Origin: Corynebacterium sp. ACRPH
Lineage (GTDB): Bacteria; Actinomycetota; Actinomycetes; Mycobacteriales; Mycobacteriaceae
Reading direction: 5' to 3'
DNA: 64,000 nt
Assembly: GCF_022347285.1 (NCBI RefSeq)
Contig: NZ_JAKRND010000005.1
Coordinates: 62,001 to 126,000 of the forward strand
The notes beneath the pieces are model-generated. The model did no database searches and was not told where the DNA came from. It was given only the letters and a program-made list of their open reading frames with translations. Each line of letters begins with the position of its first letter. Position 1 is the first letter of the stretch. The position numbers were made by a program, and so were the translations under genes. Of the stretch, positions 28,119 through 37,296 are shown one piece after another.

Positions 28119-29288
28119 CTACGCCAGGATCTGGCGCCCCATCACCATACGGCAGATCTGGTTGGTGCCCTCGTAGATCTGGGTGATCTTAGCATCGCGC
28201 ATCATGCGCTCCAGCGGGAAGTCGCGGGTGAAGCCGTAGCCACCGAGCAGCTGGACGGCGTCCACCGTGACCTCCATGGCGATGTCAGAGGCGAAGGCCT
28301 TGGAGCCTGCAGCCATCAGGCCCAGCTTGGCACCATCCTCAGCCACGCCACGCTCCGCATTGGAGGCCGCAGTGTAGATCATCAGGCGGGCTGCGTCGAT
28401 CTTCATCTTCATATCGGCCAGCATGAACTGGGTGTTCTGGAAGTCGGCGATAGCCTTGCCGAACTGCTTGCGCTCCTTCACATACGCAACGGCCTGGTCG
28501 AACGCACCCTGAGCGATGCCCAGAGCTTGCGCGCCAATGGTCGGACGGGTGTGATCCAGGGTCTGCAGAGCAGTCTTGAAGCCGGTGCCTTCCTCGCCGA
28601 TCATGCGGGAAGCCGGAACGCGGCAGTCCTCGAACAAAAGCTCAGCCGTCGGGGAACCCTTGATGCCCAGCTTGTGCTCGTAACCGGAAACACTGAAGCC
28701 CGGGTCATCCTTGTTCACCATGAACGCAGAGATGCCGCGCGCGCCGGCCTCCGGATCGGTCACGGCCATCACGGTGTACCAGGTGGACTTACCACCGTTA
28801 GTGATGAAGCACTTGGAGCCGTTAATAACCCACTCGTCGCCGTCACGGACAGCGCGGGTCTTCATCGCGCCGGCGTCAGAACCAGCCTCGCGCTCCGTGA
28901 GCGCGTAGGAAGCCATCGCACCGTTAGCAATATCCGGCAGGACTTCCTTCTTCAGTTCCTCGGAGCCCTGCAGAATCAGGCCCATGGTGCCCAGCTTGTT
29001 CACGGCCGGGATGAGGGAGGAAGAACCACAAACGCGGGCAACCTCCTCGATGACGATGACCGCTGCGAGGGAGTCGCCGCCCTGGCCGCCGTACTCCTCC
29101 GGAACGTGGATCGCGTTGAAGCCTGCGGCGTTCAGGGCCTCCAGGGCCTCCTGTGGGAAGCGCTCTTCTTCGTCAACGTCCTTGGCGTGGGGTGCGATCT
29201 GCTGCTCGGCCAGGTCGCGGATGGCCTCGCGCAGTGCGAGGTACTCGTCGGGCAGACGGAATGGTTCGAAATCAGGGTTGAAGCCCAT
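28119..29288 (-). CDS. Acyl-CoA dehydrogenase
   Basis: A 389-residue FAD-dependent acyl-CoA dehydrogenase for the first step of beta-oxidation or branched-chain degradation. ALTEREAGSDAGAMKTRAVR (FAD and substrate region), KCFITNGG and the C-terminal QLLGGYGFTRDFPLERMMRD with IYEGTNQICRMVMGRQIL are family signatures; the Glu of YEGTNQ is at the catalytic position of short/medium-chain enzymes. Chain-length specificity cannot be read directly. Confidence 0.93.
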   Translation of the reverse strand: MGFNPDFEPFRLPDEYLALREAIRDLAEQQIAPHAKDVDEEERFPQEALEALNAAGFNAIHVPEEYGGQGGDSLAAVIVIEEVARVCGSSSLIPAVNKLGTMGLILQGSEELKKEVLPDIANGAMASYALTEREAGSDAGAMKTRAVRDGDEWVINGSKCFITNGGKSTWYTVMAVTDPEAGARGISAFMVNKDDPGFSVSGYEHKLGIKGSPTAELLFEDCRVPASRMIGEEGTGFKTALQTLDHTRPTIGAQALGIAQGAFDQAVAYVKERKQFGKAIADFQNTQFMLADMKMKIDAARLMIYTAASNAERGVAEDGAKLGLMAAGSKAFASDIAMEVTVDAVQLLGGYGFTRDFPLERMMRDAKITQIYEGTNQICRMVMGRQILA

Positions 29289-29510
29289 GGTTAATTCTTC
29301 GCCTCTCTAGCAGTGAAGTTGAGAACGTTCTTTCCCACCGAGTGTAATGCGCTCCGGCGGTTCGGTGATTTGAAAGCGATATTTACATAAGAAACTTACC
29401 TTCAGTGCTCCCCCTCGCCGGATACGGCTCCATCACTTTCCGCTCACCATTCGGTAACAAAACGCCAATCTCATTGGCCACATACTTACCTTGTGTTTAC
29501 AGTGATAACT

Positions 29511-30215
29511 ATGAAGAGCCTACGCCGTCACCCGGTCACCTCCCGATCCCGCGCTCCTCGCTCCGCCCTGGCCGCGGGCGCAGCCGCACTGCTACTCGCC
29601 GGTGGTTCGCTCACCTTGACCGCCTGCGAAGACGAGGACACCACCCCCTCCAACGCAGCGTCTACCCAGGAATCTGCAGACGAGAGCTCTGCCCAATCTC
29701 TTACCGATCGCAGCACAGCCAGCACCGGCGCGGCCAACAGTAAGGCCGAAGACGGCTCCGTAGGCAAGAACGGCATGTGCGCCACCAACGATCTAGAGAT
29801 CACCACCGCAGACTCGCAGGGGGCAGCCGGTTCCACGCTGGTCAACGTAGTTTTTAAGAACACCTCCTCCAAGCCGTGCTCGATGCGCGGTTTCCCGGGC
29901 GTTTCCATGGTCGCGAACCACAACGGCACTCAACTGGGCAAGCCCGCTCAGAGGGAAAAGGAAGTGCCCAGCAAGGATGTAAACCTCGACCCCGGCGCAT
30001 CCGCTACTGCGGCCGTGAAAATCACCCAGGTCGGCGCCCTGGACCCGCAGGAGTGCAAGCCCCAGGATGCTGATGGGCTTCGCGTCTACCCACCGGAGCA
30101 GACCAAGGCCGCCTACGTGCCGGTAAAGAACCTGGAGGGGTGCTCCGGGGAGGTCGAGTACTTGTCGGTGCAGCCCGTCAGCACAGGAAACCAAAGCGGC
30201 CAAGCCGGCGAGTAG
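29511..30215 (+). CDS. DUF4232 lipoprotein
   Basis: About 234 residues with a lipoprotein signal ending in the lipobox LTLTAC (cysteine near residue 40) and an acidic Ser/Thr-rich linker. The DUF4232 domain starts at MCATNDLEIT and continues with VVFKNTSSKPCSMRGFPGVS. The family is secreted and common in actinobacteria; its function is unknown. I prefer the ATG at 29511 because the hydrophobic signal then has a basic n-region (MKSLRRH). Confidence 0.8.
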   Translation: MKSLRRHPVTSRSRAPRSALAAGAAALLLAGGSLTLTACEDEDTTPSNAASTQESADESSAQSLTDRSTASTGAANSKAEDGSVGKNGMCATNDLEITTADSQGAAGSTLVNVVFKNTSSKPCSMRGFPGVSMVANHNGTQLGKPAQREKEVPSKDVNLDPGASATAAVKITQVGALDPQECKPQDADGLRVYPPEQTKAAYVPVKNLEGCSGEVEYLSVQPVSTGNQSGQAGE

Positions 30216-30241
30216 CGCCGCCCCGCCCACACCATTTCACC

Positions 30242-32056
30242 GTGCCTTCACCACACAGCTCTTCCCGCACCGCACCCCGCGGGTTCACCGCCTGGCTGGG
30301 TGCGGTGGCTTTGCTCTCCCTCATTGTCCGCGGCTTCCAGCTCAGCCAGCGCACGTTCTACTGGGATGATTTCCTTATCCCCGCCACCTTCAGCGGCGGT
30401 TCCCTCGGCGACTATTTCGCCAGCTACGACGGGCACCTCATGCCGGCTTCCGCACTCGTGCAAGTGCTGGCACATCGCATAGCTCCGCTCAATTGGTGGC
30501 TCCCCACCACTGTGCTGATGCTGCTCAGCGCCCTCGCCGCCGCACTCTGGGCGAAGGTATGCGTGCAACTCACCGGCCGCAGCCTCGCCACCCTGGGGCT
30601 TTACACCGCGCTAATTTTCAGCCCTTTCCTCATGGACGCCGCCGGTTGGTGGTCCGCAGGCATCAACGCCTTGGCCTGGCAGATCGGCATGGCGGGATTC
30701 ATGGTGTGCCTGCTGTCTTCTCCCAAAGCCCCCAAGGCGCTTCTCCGCTACTCCGTGTTCGCCACCGGGTTTCTGCTCATAGCCCTGCTGTTCACGGAGA
30801 AAGCCCTCACGATCGTCCCGGCCGCCCTCGCCCTCGCTGTGCTTGTGGGCATGGCCCGGCGCGACATCGCCCGCTTCTTTTCAGCTCCCGGCGCGCTTTT
30901 TGTCGTCTGGTCGCTGCTCTTCCTCACCCTCTCGCCGCTGCCGCGCGAGGAGTCGAATAGCCAGTCGCTGTGGTCTGCCCTGCCCAACAGCCTGTTCACC
31001 ACCGTGATACCCGGCGCGCTCGGTGGCCCGTTGTCGTGGGATCGCTGGTCACCCTCCAGCACTTTCGCCACCGCTCCGACGTGGTGGAGCATCGCCAGCA
31101 TTGCCCTGCTGCTCGTCCTGGTCGCTTTGTGGCTGCGTCGCGATACTCGACACCGTCTTCTCGGCCTGCTTCTGGTTCTCGGCTACCTGGCCGCCATCTA
31201 CATGTTGCTGGGCCGCGCTCGCAACAGCACCGGCACTTCCGGGCTGCTGCTCTCCTCTATGCACTACTTCGCGGACTGGTTCACTTTCGCCGTACTGGTT
31301 GTGGGTTGTTGCGCCCTTTCTTATGGACGCCCCTACCTCGCCAACCGCCCCGCCCCCAGCTTCGCGGCCGCGCGCTCCCGCTGGGTTGGGGTGGGCGCGA
31401 TTCTCAGTGCGGTAGCCATCAGCGTTACCTCCACCTACACCTGGGTTGGCGCGTGGAGCAATGACCGGACCGCCGATTACCTGTCCAACCTGCGCGCCTC
31501 CACGAAGTTGGATGGCTCGGGGGAACCTCCGCAACTGTTGGATCAGCCGGTTCCATTGGACATCCTCACACCGGTGGTCCACCCCTATGACCGGGTCTCC
31601 ACTCTGACGGGCCAGCCGGCGGTCACGCAGGTAGACGAGCCGCCACGGATCATCGACGAGTCGGGGAAGATTGTGGATGCGGAGGTGGTGGCGTCCGCAA
31701 CAAGCACCGCAGGTAAAGAACCCGAGTGCGGGGTGCGCATCGCCGCAGGGCGCTCCCAGGCCATCCTGCTGGATAACGCTCTGCCGTTCGGGGATTGGAC
31801 GTGGCAGCTGAACGCGACGGCCAGCACGGATATGACGCTGACCATCACCACGCCCAACGGGCTGGAGGATGCCAAGGAGACCAAGAGTCGTGCCGTGGAT
31901 GTGCACGTTGGTACGGAGCTAAAGCCCCGCTGGGTGCGGGTTTCCGGGGGCGGCGGAATCCTTTTGGTGCGTGCAGAGGCGGATTCTGGTGCATCTGACG
32001 AATCCGTATGCATCGGGGCGGGCGGCATCGGCCCGCTCGTGGCGAAGGCGGACTAA
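30242..32056 (+). CDS. Polytopic membrane protein, GT-C glycosyltransferase-like
   Basis: About 604 residues with roughly ten membrane helices followed by a ~170-residue extracytoplasmic domain. After the first helix comes QRTFYWDDFLIPATF; an acidic pair in the first outer loop is usual for GT-C transferases that use polyprenyl-phosphate sugars. Later outer loops contain YDGHLMPAS. The C-terminal part (WTWQLNATASTDMTLTITTP) looks like a carbohydrate-binding beta-sandwich. A GTG at 30242 is the probable start. The sugar and acceptor are unknown; assignment is by topology. Confidence 0.6.
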   Translation: MPSPHSSSRTAPRGFTAWLGAVALLSLIVRGFQLSQRTFYWDDFLIPATFSGGSLGDYFASYDGHLMPASALVQVLAHRIAPLNWWLPTTVLMLLSALAAALWAKVCVQLTGRSLATLGLYTALIFSPFLMDAAGWWSAGINALAWQIGMAGFMVCLLSSPKAPKALLRYSVFATGFLLIALLFTEKALTIVPAALALAVLVGMARRDIARFFSAPGALFVVWSLLFLTLSPLPREESNSQSLWSALPNSLFTTVIPGALGGPLSWDRWSPSSTFATAPTWWSIASIALLLVLVALWLRRDTRHRLLGLLLVLGYLAAIYMLLGRARNSTGTSGLLLSSMHYFADWFTFAVLVVGCCALSYGRPYLANRPAPSFAAARSRWVGVGAILSAVAISVTSTYTWVGAWSNDRTADYLSNLRASTKLDGSGEPPQLLDQPVPLDILTPVVHPYDRVSTLTGQPAVTQVDEPPRIIDESGKIVDAEVVASATSTAGKEPECGVRIAAGRSQAILLDNALPFGDWTWQLNATASTDMTLTITTPNGLEDAKETKSRAVDVHVGTELKPRWVRVSGGGGILLVRAEADSGASDESVCIGAGGIGPLVAKAD

Positions 32057-32144
32057 AGCTGGGATAGATGGAATAGTGCGACTTTCCGTACCGTTGAGGG
32101 TGGTTAGGAACGAACCAAGCCCACCTCAAGGAGGCATTGAAGCT

Positions 32145-32852
32145 ATGTCGACCCAGAATGCACAGAACATCATGATCCTCGGAGGCCACGGCAAGGTGGC
32201 GCTGCTGGCGGCTCCGAAGCTCGTAGAGGCCGGCCACACCGTCACTTCCGTGATTCGCAACCCCGATCACGTGGAGGATGTGGAGGCCACCGGCGCGAAG
32301 GCCGTGGTGCAGGACATCGAGCAGCTGGATGTGGCCGGCTTCGAGAAACTTTTCGCCGATCAGGACGTGATCATCTGGTCCGCGGGCGTGGGCGGTGGCG
32401 ACGATGCGCGCACCCTCCGTGTGGACCGCGATGCGGCGATCCGCTCCATCGACGGTGCCGGAACCAAGCGCTTTGTCATGGTCAGCTACTTCAATTCCCG
32501 CGCCGATCACGGCGTGCCGGAAGACCACTCGATGTTCACCTACTGCGAGGCCAAGGCCGCCGCGGACGACCACCTGCGTGCTTCTTCGACCCAGTGGACG
32601 ATCGTCGGCCCGTCCGCGCTGACGATGGACGAGCCGACCGCTAAGATCGAAACACGCTCCCCGAAGGCTGATGGCACCGCCAACGGCGACGACGCACTGC
32701 AGGCCAGCCAGGTCTCCCGCGCCGACGTGGCCGCCGTCATCGCCGAGGTTGTGGATCGCCCGAACCTGGTCGGCCACTTCATCGAGTTCAACAAGGGCGA
32801 TACCCCCATCACCGAGGCGCTCGACGCACACGCCGGGAACCGCTCGGTCTAA
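32145..32852 (+). CDS. NAD(P)-binding epimerase-like protein
   Basis: A 235-residue atypical short-chain dehydrogenase of the NAD(P)H-binding (NmrA/YwnB-like) kind. The dinucleotide motif is GGHGKVALLAAPKL near the N-terminus, followed by VIRNPDH, DQDVIIWSAG and FVMVSYFNSRADH. The catalytic Tyr of classical SDRs is not obvious. AAGGAGG is placed 9 bp before the ATG. The substrate is unknown. Confidence 0.8.
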   Translation: MSTQNAQNIMILGGHGKVALLAAPKLVEAGHTVTSVIRNPDHVEDVEATGAKAVVQDIEQLDVAGFEKLFADQDVIIWSAGVGGGDDARTLRVDRDAAIRSIDGAGTKRFVMVSYFNSRADHGVPEDHSMFTYCEAKAAADDHLRASSTQWTIVGPSALTMDEPTAKIETRSPKADGTANGDDALQASQVSRADVAAVIAEVVDRPNLVGHFIEFNKGDTPITEALDAHAGNRSV

Positions 32853-32867
32853 GAGAAAGAGAATTCC

Positions 32868-33818
32868 ATGGCAGCTGGCCTTGCGGCACTACTAGACGAC
32901 ATTGCACTTATCGCCAAGAAGGCCGCGGCCACGACGGATGACGTCGCTGCCATCGCCGGACGTACCTCGACCAAGGCGGCTGGGGTTGTTATTGATGACG
33001 CCGCCGTCACCCCGAAGTTCGTCGCTGGGGTATCCCCCGCGCGCGAGCTGCCGATCATTTGGAAGATCACCAAGGGCAGCCTCGTCAACAAACTGATCAT
33101 TATCCTGCCGATCATTCTGCTGCTGAGTTGGCTGCTGCCCGGCGCACTGACTCCCCTGCTGATGCTCGGTGGCTTCTACCTTTCCTACGAGGGCGCCGAG
33201 AAGGTCCTAGAGAAGGTCGGCCTTGGTGGTCACGGCGAGGGTGAGGCCGGAGAGGATGAGGCCGGAGAGCGCGATGAGGAGAAAGACCAGTCCGAGAGCG
33301 CACTGGTGCGCGGGGCGATCTTCACCGACCTGATCCTTTCGGCGGAAATCATGGTGATCTCCCTGAACGAGGTTGCCGACCAGCCGCTTTTAACCCGCGC
33401 CCTGGTGCTGATCCTGGTCGGCCTGATGGTCACTTTCGCGGTCTACGGCGTGGTGGGCGTGCTGATCAAGATCGACGACATTGGCCTGGCTATCGCCCAC
33501 AAGCAGGGAGCCAGCGAGGGGATGAAGAAGTTCGGCCTGTTCCTGGTAAAGGGCATGCCGAAGCTGCTGACCGCCATCGGCATCATCGGCACCCTGGCCA
33601 TGCTGTGGGTCGGTGGACATATCCTGCTGGTTGGCTTCGACGAGTTGGGACTGCACTGGCCGTACCAGACTGTTCACCACCTGGTGGAGAACTTCGAGCA
33701 CCTCGGGGGCGCGGTAACCTGGCTGGTGGAGACCGGTTTCAGCTTGCTGTTCGGCCTGCTTGTCGGCGCACTCATCGCCGTTATCGTCGGTGGTGTAAAG
33801 AAACTGCGTGCCCGCTAG
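32868..33818 (+). CDS. DUF808 family membrane protein
   Basis: A 316-residue protein of the YedI/DUF808 family. AAGLAALLDDIALIAKKAAA at the N-terminus and VSPARELPIIWKITKGSLVN are its signatures, followed by about five membrane helices and an acidic loop near residue 125. Function is unknown; no member has a proven activity that I can rely on. It lies 15 bp downstream of the NAD(P)-binding gene and probably in the same transcript. Confidence 0.85.
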   Translation: MAAGLAALLDDIALIAKKAAATTDDVAAIAGRTSTKAAGVVIDDAAVTPKFVAGVSPARELPIIWKITKGSLVNKLIIILPIILLLSWLLPGALTPLLMLGGFYLSYEGAEKVLEKVGLGGHGEGEAGEDEAGERDEEKDQSESALVRGAIFTDLILSAEIMVISLNEVADQPLLTRALVLILVGLMVTFAVYGVVGVLIKIDDIGLAIAHKQGASEGMKKFGLFLVKGMPKLLTAIGIIGTLAMLWVGGHILLVGFDELGLHWPYQTVHHLVENFEHLGGAVTWLVETGFSLLFGLLVGALIAVIVGGVKKLRAR

Positions 33819-33883
33819 GCGCTGCAGGTGCGCTACAAATGAACATAGGACAGACCCGCTAGAACTCTAAGGAGGCTCACCTC

Positions 33884-34762
33884 TTGTCTGCGAAGGACGT
33901 AGCCCTCGTGCTAGAGGGCGGTGGCATGCGCAACAGCTACACCGCCGCCTGCATCGACCAGCTGCTGGAGCACAATATCGAGTTCGGCTGGGTCGGCGGC
34001 ATCAGCGCCGGTGCTTCCCACACCGTGAACTTCCTCTCTGGCGACAGGAAGCGCGCCCGCGAGTCCTTCGTGGAATTCGGTGGTCACCCGAAAACCGGCG
34101 GCTTCAAATCCCTGCTCCGGGGCACCGGCTACTTCAACGCCGAGTACATCTACGAGACCGCTGGTGCGCCCGGCAACGATCTGCCCTTCGACTGGGAAAC
34201 TTTCCAGCGCTCGAACTCCCAGATATGCATCGGCGCGACCCGTGCGGACAACGGCGAGTCCGTCTATTGGCGCCGTGAGGACATCAATGATCTTCCGGAC
34301 CTCATGCGCAAGGTCCGCGCCAGCTCCACCCTGCCGGGCATCATGCCCGTACCAACCATCGACGGGGTGGACTATGTCGATGGCGCCCTCGGAGATTCCG
34401 GTGGCCTGCTGATCGATGCCGCCATCGAGGATGGCTTTGAGAAGTTCCTCGTGCTGCGCACCAAGCCCAAGGGATACGTCCGCCCCGCACTGCGCAGTCC
34501 GCAGCTTGTTAAGACGCTACTGCGCTCACGCCCCGCTGTAGCTCAGGCAATGATCGACCGGCCACCGAAGTACAATCTGGCCTCTGACAAGATTGCGGAA
34601 CTAGAGGCCAAGGGCCAGGCATTGGTCTTCTACCCGGAGAAGATGCACGTCAGCAATACCGAGCGTCGGATGGATCGCCTGGAGCAATCCTGGAACGACG
34701 GGTTGGAGCAGACCAAGCGCGAATGGGACACGTGGATGGAGTTTCTGGGCGAGTCTAAATGA
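33884..34762 (+). CDS. Patatin-like phospholipase
   Basis: A 292-residue patatin-family lipid acyl hydrolase. The oxyanion glycine-rich motif is LEGGGMRNSYTAACID, the nucleophile motif is GGISAGAS (G-x-S-x-G) near residue 46, and the catalytic Asp lies in VDGALGDSGG. Starts at TTG with AAGGAGG nearby. It overlaps the 3' end of the next, convergent gene by 8 bp. The lipid substrate is unknown. Confidence 0.88.
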   Translation: MSAKDVALVLEGGGMRNSYTAACIDQLLEHNIEFGWVGGISAGASHTVNFLSGDRKRARESFVEFGGHPKTGGFKSLLRGTGYFNAEYIYETAGAPGNDLPFDWETFQRSNSQICIGATRADNGESVYWRREDINDLPDLMRKVRASSTLPGIMPVPTIDGVDYVDGALGDSGGLLIDAAIEDGFEKFLVLRTKPKGYVRPALRSPQLVKTLLRSRPAVAQAMIDRPPKYNLASDKIAELEAKGQALVFYPEKMHVSNTERRMDRLEQSWNDGLEQTKREWDTWMEFLGESK

Positions 34763-35411
34763 TGCTCAGCAGCCCCAGCACGATGAGCATCGCCGCCACC
34801 ACGTAGCCCGCCAGCGCCACCATCTGTTCCTTCCTATGGCGCAGCCCATCGATGAACCGGGCCAGCCCGCTTTCCGGCTTACGCAGAACAAAACCCAACG
34901 CCAGGCCAGACAGTGCCGGCAGACTCAGCGCAAGCGTAGCGTAGAGGAATACCGCAAGGTACTTCGCCGCAGAGCTGATCCCCACGGTGCTCAAGTACGC
35001 CAGGCCGGCGAAGAAAGGCGCGGACGTCGCCGACTGGACGATTCCCAGGGCCATTCCCGAGAAGAAGGTTCCCCACGACGCTTGGCGGAGGGGGCGGGCC
35101 AGGCGATTGATCATGGGGGTGGGATCGCCGCCTCGTAGCGTCAAGAAGGCACTTAGAAGACCCACCGCGATGAGGACCAGGCCAAAGATCGGCGAGGCCA
35201 AGGCCGTCTGCACGGCATCCGAAATCCCGTTGAACAGCAGCAATACGGCCAGCGACAGCAGGAACACTCCGAACCAGTCCCCCGCCACCAGCACTGCGGC
35301 GATGGGCGCGTAGCGGCGCGGCTTCGGATGCATCACCGCGACAGCGAAAAGCACACCGATGAGCAGCACGTTGACGGAATCGGCCAACGCGAAGCTCACG
35401 GCGTGCAGCAT
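34755..35411 (-). CDS. GAP family membrane protein
   Basis: A 218-residue protein with six predicted helices resembling the GAP/Sap (sulfolipid-1-addressing) family, distantly related to LysE exporters. AVSFALADSVNVLLIGVLFA and VAVMHPKPRRYAPIAAVLVA are the typical first segments. In mycobacteria such proteins act in glycolipid or peptidolipid export. The substrate in corynebacteria is not known. Confidence 0.7.
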   Translation of the reverse strand: MLHAVSFALADSVNVLLIGVLFAVAVMHPKPRRYAPIAAVLVAGDWFGVFLLSLAVLLLFNGISDAVQTALASPIFGLVLIAVGLLSAFLTLRGGDPTPMINRLARPLRQASWGTFFSGMALGIVQSATSAPFFAGLAYLSTVGISSAAKYLAVFLYATLALSLPALSGLALGFVLRKPESGLARFIDGLRHRKEQMVALAGYVVAAMLIVLGLLSII

Positions 35412-35511
35412 ACGGTGAATCCTTTCGGTGGCACCCGCAAGAACCTGAACGATCTACCTGAACGAACTAAGGTCAGGGCGCGGGAAGGAGGGGATGGAAC
35501 TCTAGCGAACT

Positions 35512-36705
35512 CTAGCTAACCTTCCGGCCGTGAACAAGGAAGTACACGGCGGCGCTGACGACGACCAACCCAGCCAACATCATGTACATCGCCTGGTAGC
35601 TGGTGGCCGAAACGATCATGCCCAGCAGGATCGGGCCGAAGCCCACGCCGACGTCCAGTAGCAGGAAGAGCGTGGAGATGCCCGCGCCCATCTGGTGTGG
35701 CTCAACCGCCTTGACGGAGATCGCCTGTGCGGCTGGCATCAGCGAACCATAGCCCAACCCCGTCAGCGCACCGGCCAAAACCACCATCCAGTCCTGGGTG
35801 GAGAACGCGAGGACAACCAGAGCGATGGCGAAGGTAACCAAGCCCAGATAGATGACGATGTTGTCGCCCTTCTGGTCCTGAATCTTGCCCAGCACGAAGC
35901 GCATCACGAGGGTCACCAGCGCATAGGCCAGGAAGAAGTATTTGGCACCGGTGACCAGGTCGTTGTCCTCGGAGTAGCTGTTCAGGTAGGTGATCACACC
36001 TGCGTAGCACACACCGACCAGCAGCATAAAGAAGCCGATGGGGGCGACATTCGGGTGCACGATGGCCGACAGGTTAAAGGCCGGCCGATGGTGGTGCGCA
36101 TCCGAGCCCTTGTGCTCTGGGGAACGCACCAGCAAAGACAGCAGTAAGGCCACGATGGACATGCCAATAACGACCTGGAACATGGTGGCGTAGCCGACGG
36201 ACCCCACCAGCCATAGGCCCAGCGCCGGGCCGATCGCCGTGGCCAGCGTGGTTCCCAGGGCGAAGTAGCCGGTTCCCTCCGCGCGGCGTGCATTGGGGAT
36301 CACGGACTGGGCGACGGCCATCACGGCGGTACTGGCGAAGGCATAACCGATGCCGTGGATAATTCGCACGGCGATCAGCAGCCCCAGAGAGTTGGCGGGG
36401 ATGTAGAAGGCACAGGTCACGATGACCAACACCAGCGCGGTGAATAGCACTCGCCGCCGCCCCACCGCGTCCACCAGGAATCCCGAGAATACGCGAGCCC
36501 CCGTCGCGCCGATAACGAAGGCACTGGAGGCCAGGCCTGCGCTCGCGTTATTGGCCGCAAACTCCTTGACCGCGTAGCCCGCCATGGTCGTCACGAGGAC
36601 GTAGAAGATCATGAACTGGGCGAAGTTAACTAACCATGCAAAGACAAAAGCCGGTGTTACAACCGGCTCTTTCGTTGGTGCGGACGTTAGGAACACCTTC
36701 TTCAT
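35512..36705 (-). CDS. MFS transporter
   Basis: A 397-residue major facilitator with about twelve helices. The A-like motif is RVFSGFLVDAVGRRRVLFTA in loop 2-3. A cytoplasmic loop with RSPEHKGSDAHHHRPAF follows helix 6. No substrate can be assigned; drug or small-molecule efflux is the usual guess. A stretch of AT-rich DNA precedes the start. Confidence 0.82.
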   Translation of the reverse strand: MKKVFLTSAPTKEPVVTPAFVFAWLVNFAQFMIFYVLVTTMAGYAVKEFAANNASAGLASSAFVIGATGARVFSGFLVDAVGRRRVLFTALVLVIVTCAFYIPANSLGLLIAVRIIHGIGYAFASTAVMAVAQSVIPNARRAEGTGYFALGTTLATAIGPALGLWLVGSVGYATMFQVVIGMSIVALLLSLLVRSPEHKGSDAHHHRPAFNLSAIVHPNVAPIGFFMLLVGVCYAGVITYLNSYSEDNDLVTGAKYFFLAYALVTLVMRFVLGKIQDQKGDNIVIYLGLVTFAIALVVLAFSTQDWMVVLAGALTGLGYGSLMPAAQAISVKAVEPHQMGAGISTLFLLLDVGVGFGPILLGMIVSATSYQAMYMMLAGLVVVSAAVYFLVHGRKVS

Positions 36706-36749
36706 TTAATTGTTTTTATGTTTTATACCGCGGAGCACGTTACCAGGCG

Positions 36750-37253
36750 TCAGGCCAGCACCACGCGCTCCCCCACGCTTGGCCTCCAATACGCCGCCTC
36801 AGCTGCGGTGATGGACTTTAACTCCCGCGGTGTGATCTGAGAAAGGGCGTCAATATAAGAAGGAACAATATCCCGCGGCAACCTTAAACCGACCGTGAGG
36901 TGCGGCACCCAGCGCGGGCCGCGACCATCCGGGTTGAGCGCGCTGAGCTCGCGGGCGGCGTTTTCCAGCTCGTCCGTGGCTTCGAGCAGCCACGCCACGG
37001 TCTGCTTCTTGCCTGTGCCGAAGACGACCACGCCCCGGCGGCTGAGCTCCGAGGGCACGGCGGAAGGCAGGATCTCGCGGGCGCGCTCCACGACGTGCGG
37101 GGCCATATTCGGAGAGAACGTGACCGTGATGTGCGGAGTCTGCCGCTGGGCCGGGAACCCGCGGGTGGCGAGCTCGTCGAAGATGCCGCGGACGGTGGCG
37201 GCCTGCTCGTCGGGCAGGTTCAGCAGGATGTTCTCAGGGGAATTGACGGACAT
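36750..37253 (-). CDS. 2H phosphoesterase (2'-5' RNA ligase family)
   Basis: A 167-residue protein with the two HxT/S motifs of the 2H superfamily, HITVTF near residue 40 and HLTVGL near residue 122, placed on the two lobes as in LigT/ThpR. The family hydrolyses 2',3'-cyclic or 2'-5' phosphodiesters. The biological role here is unknown. Confidence 0.82.
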   Translation of the reverse strand: MSVNSPENILLNLPDEQAATVRGIFDELATRGFPAQRQTPHITVTFSPNMAPHVVERAREILPSAVPSELSRRGVVVFGTGKKQTVAWLLEATDELENAARELSALNPDGRGPRWVPHLTVGLRLPRDIVPSYIDALSQITPRELKSITAAEAAYWRPSVGERVVLA

Positions 37254-37296
37254 TGCTCCCTATCCTAGCTGGCTGCACCAGGAGCGCCCCGGCGCG